Shown: positions 21,912 through 23,247 of the stretch, piece by piece
Layout of the letters: every line of letters begins with the position of its first letter
Numbering within the stretch: position 1 is the first letter of the stretch
Source: a virus
Length of the DNA: 23,247 nt
Strand: one strand, 5' to 3'
Virus record (IMG/VR): IMGVR_UViG_3300036884_000006
Coordinates: 1-23,247 of that record
Notes under the pieces: model-generated
The model's input: the letters and a program-made list of their open reading frames with translations, nothing else
Databases searched by the model: none
Told to the model about the DNA's origin: nothing
Translations under genes and position numbers: made by a program

Positions 21912-22457
21912 ATGGGCGAAGACAAGAGATATAACGGCTGGACCAACTACGAGACCTGGCGTGTCAACCTGGAATTCTTCGATGGGGATTTCTGGAATGA
22001 ACGGGCCGAGGAAATGGCACTGGAACTGCTGGATAAGGATGGAGACCTTGACGGCCTGCGCTCGGCCCTGGCGGATGAGATGAAGGAAAGCCTTGAAAAC
22101 TATGTGGGCGAGACAAGCGAAAGCGGGCTTGTCCAGGACTATGCCTACGCCTTTATTTTCGAGGTCAACTACCATGAGATAGCCGAGCATTATGTTTCAG
22201 ATATCGACGTGTGGTCCGCAGGCTGGAACATGCCCGGCTACATGCCGGACAATCCGCCTGCTTTGTTCCTGGGCTGGGACCAGGCGCGGGATTATCTGGT
22301 TGAAGAGCTGGAAAGGGCGCTTGAAGAGCTGGAAGAGGGCGCGGAAGACCCCGGCTATGCTGAGGTGGCTGAGCGCCTGATCCACAAGGCGCCGGGCAAT
22401 GCGGAATATGGGCAGACCATCGGGGCGTATCATTGGTTTTTGACAAAGGGGGTTTAG
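21912..22457 (+). CDS. Very acidic phage protein with NGWTNYETW motif
   Basis: A 181-residue protein starting MGEDKRYNGWTNYETWRVNL. The NGWTNYETW..NL motif defines a family of phage and plasmid accessory proteins without known function (DUF7249-like). It is strongly acidic: I count 41 Asp/Glu against 12 Lys/Arg, a net charge near -29. The C-terminal part contains DYLVEELERALEELEEGAED, likely a helix or coiled coil. AGAGGGGG lies 5 bases before the ATG. It precedes another accessory gene by 2 bases. The charge would fit a nucleic-acid mimic or a protein that binds a basic host factor; this is a hypothesis. Confidence 0.8.
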   Translation: MGEDKRYNGWTNYETWRVNLEFFDGDFWNERAEEMALELLDKDGDLDGLRSALADEMKESLENYVGETSESGLVQDYAYAFIFEVNYHEIAEHYVSDIDVWSAGWNMPGYMPDNPPALFLGWDQARDYLVEELERALEELEEGAEDPGYAEVAERLIHKAPGNAEYGQTIGAYHWFLTKGV

Positions 22458-22459
22458 CC

Positions 22460-23065
22460 ATGCGCGAGGAAACGACTACCCGCACATTGTACACATTCGC
22501 CGAGTTATCAGAAGACGCGCAAAACGCGGCGCTTGAAAAGCTCCATGACATAAACGTGGATTGCGACTGGTATGACCTGGACTATCACGCGGAAAACCTG
22601 GCCGCCATTGGCTTTGAGAATGCAAAAATTCATTTTTCCGGTTTTTGGTCCCAAGGCGACGGGGCTTGTTTTGACGCCGACGTGAACGTGGAAAAGGCCT
22701 TGAATGCCTTTTTAATGTGTAACCATCCGGCCCGCAATTTTGACGTGGCCGCGTATGAGAAATGGCTTACCCTGGCCGAACGTGGCGCAATCAGCGCACA
22801 CATTCGCAAGGTCGGGCCATATAACATTTACGCCCATGCAAATACAAGAGACCTGGAGCTTGACTGCGTTTTTTCGCAAAAGGCTTGGGACAAGCTTGGG
22901 CTTGGAGCCTGCCAGGATTTGCTTGAACAGCTCAGGCACGATGCCTGCCAGGAGATATATTCGAGCTTGGAAAAGGAATATGAATACCTGACCGGCAGGG
23001 GAGCCATTCTGGGGACAATCGAGGCAAACGAATACGAATTTACAGAAGACGGGAGGCTTGCATAA
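22460..23065 (+). CDS. Phage accessory protein with FWSQGDGACF motif
   Basis: A 201-residue protein from ATG 22460-22462, preceded by AAGGGGG 7 bases upstream; the frame is open to 22433, but that would overlap the previous gene. It shows LYTFAELSEDAQNAALEK, then WYDLDYHAENLAAIGFENAK, and the well-recognised block IHFSGFWSQGDGACF (about 66-80). This F.EL...A...A.E+..D.N.D..WY ... FSGFWSQGDGA.F layout is widespread in phages and plasmids, sometimes labelled antitoxin-like, but its function is not established. It is acidic and likely cytoplasmic. It is coupled to the following ORF through a TAATG overlap. Confidence 0.8.
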   Translation: MREETTTRTLYTFAELSEDAQNAALEKLHDINVDCDWYDLDYHAENLAAIGFENAKIHFSGFWSQGDGACFDADVNVEKALNAFLMCNHPARNFDVAAYEKWLTLAERGAISAHIRKVGPYNIYAHANTRDLELDCVFSQKAWDKLGLGACQDLLEQLRHDACQEIYSSLEKEYEYLTGRGAILGTIEANEYEFTEDGRLA

Positions 23066-23247
23066 TGACCGCCCGAGAATTAACCGCATATGCTGAATGC
23101 GCCAGGCAGGCCGCACCGGAACTGCTGGCGGCGCTGGAAATGGCTTTGCGCGCATTTGGCAACCCCAAAGAGATTGACGCCCTGGTGGCCTTTGCCACAG
23201 TGGAAAAAATCCGCGCGGCCATTGCTAAGGCACAGGGGGTAAAGGAT
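23065..23247 (+). CDS. Small helical protein, truncated by right edge
   Basis: An open frame of 61 codons from ATG 23065-23067 to the window end, with GGGAGG 8 bases upstream and a TAATG overlap with the previous stop. The visible part, MTARELTAYAECARQAAPEL followed by LAALEMALRAFGNP and KIRAAIAKAQG, is Ala/Leu-rich and helical. Short proteins ending in A+AAI.KA.G are common accessory phage ORFs. No function is assigned. Confidence 0.65.
   Translation, partial: MTARELTAYAECARQAAPELLAALEMALRAFGNPKEIDALVAFATVEKIRAAIAKAQGVKD

Overview
The window is part of the genome of a short-tailed (podovirus-type) tailed phage or closely related prophage. The capsid genes resemble those of Bordetella phage BPP-1: a Bbp17-like major capsid protein, a Bbp16-like cement protein and a Bbp19-like protein. 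The tail and DNA-ejection genes follow the T7/P22 plan: head-to-tail connector, tail tubular A-type adaptor, large tail nozzle protein, and gp13-, gp14- and gp15-like internal virion proteins. The GH24 lysozyme with a three-TM holin suggests a Gram-negative host, but the sequence does not fix the host genus. I saw no integrase, tRNA, CRISPR array, reverse transcriptase or intact transposase.

From about 20.7 kb down to base 1, almost every base is coding on the minus strand, in one tightly packed late operon read right to left. The order is: zinc-ribbon protein, HEFSH metallopeptidase, lysozyme, small membrane protein, three-TM holin, TM/coiled-coil protein, putative small terminase, large terminase, small Pro/Ala/Gly-rich protein, portal, two glycosyltransferase-like proteins, Bbp19-like protein, scaffold, major capsid protein, cement protein, a cluster of small proteins (AT-hook-like, DUF6496-like, Lys-rich, staple-like), tail adaptor, structural protein, tail nozzle, and four or more ejection proteins. 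The last ejection gene runs off the left edge. Neighbours usually overlap by 1 to 26 bases or are a few bases apart, often as TAATG, so translational coupling is likely. At least six of these genes appear to start with TTG or GTG.

Bases 20675-21780 hold no convincing gene. This 1.1 kb control region has two candidate leftward sigma70-type promoters, a hairpin-rich leader ending in a terminator-like hairpin ahead of the first late gene, an AT-rich island, several families of short direct repeats, two back-to-back palindromes, and one rightward promoter. It looks like a divergent early/late switch region and possibly a replication origin.

From 21781 to the right edge the genes run rightward: a 42-residue membrane peptide, a very acidic protein with an NGWTNYETW motif, a protein with an FWSQGDGACF motif, and a truncated small ORF. 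These look like accessory or early phage genes and are not structural.

The most unusual points are the two glycosyltransferase-like genes inside the capsid-assembly module, the structured late leader with its terminator, and the repeat/palindrome cluster in the control region.
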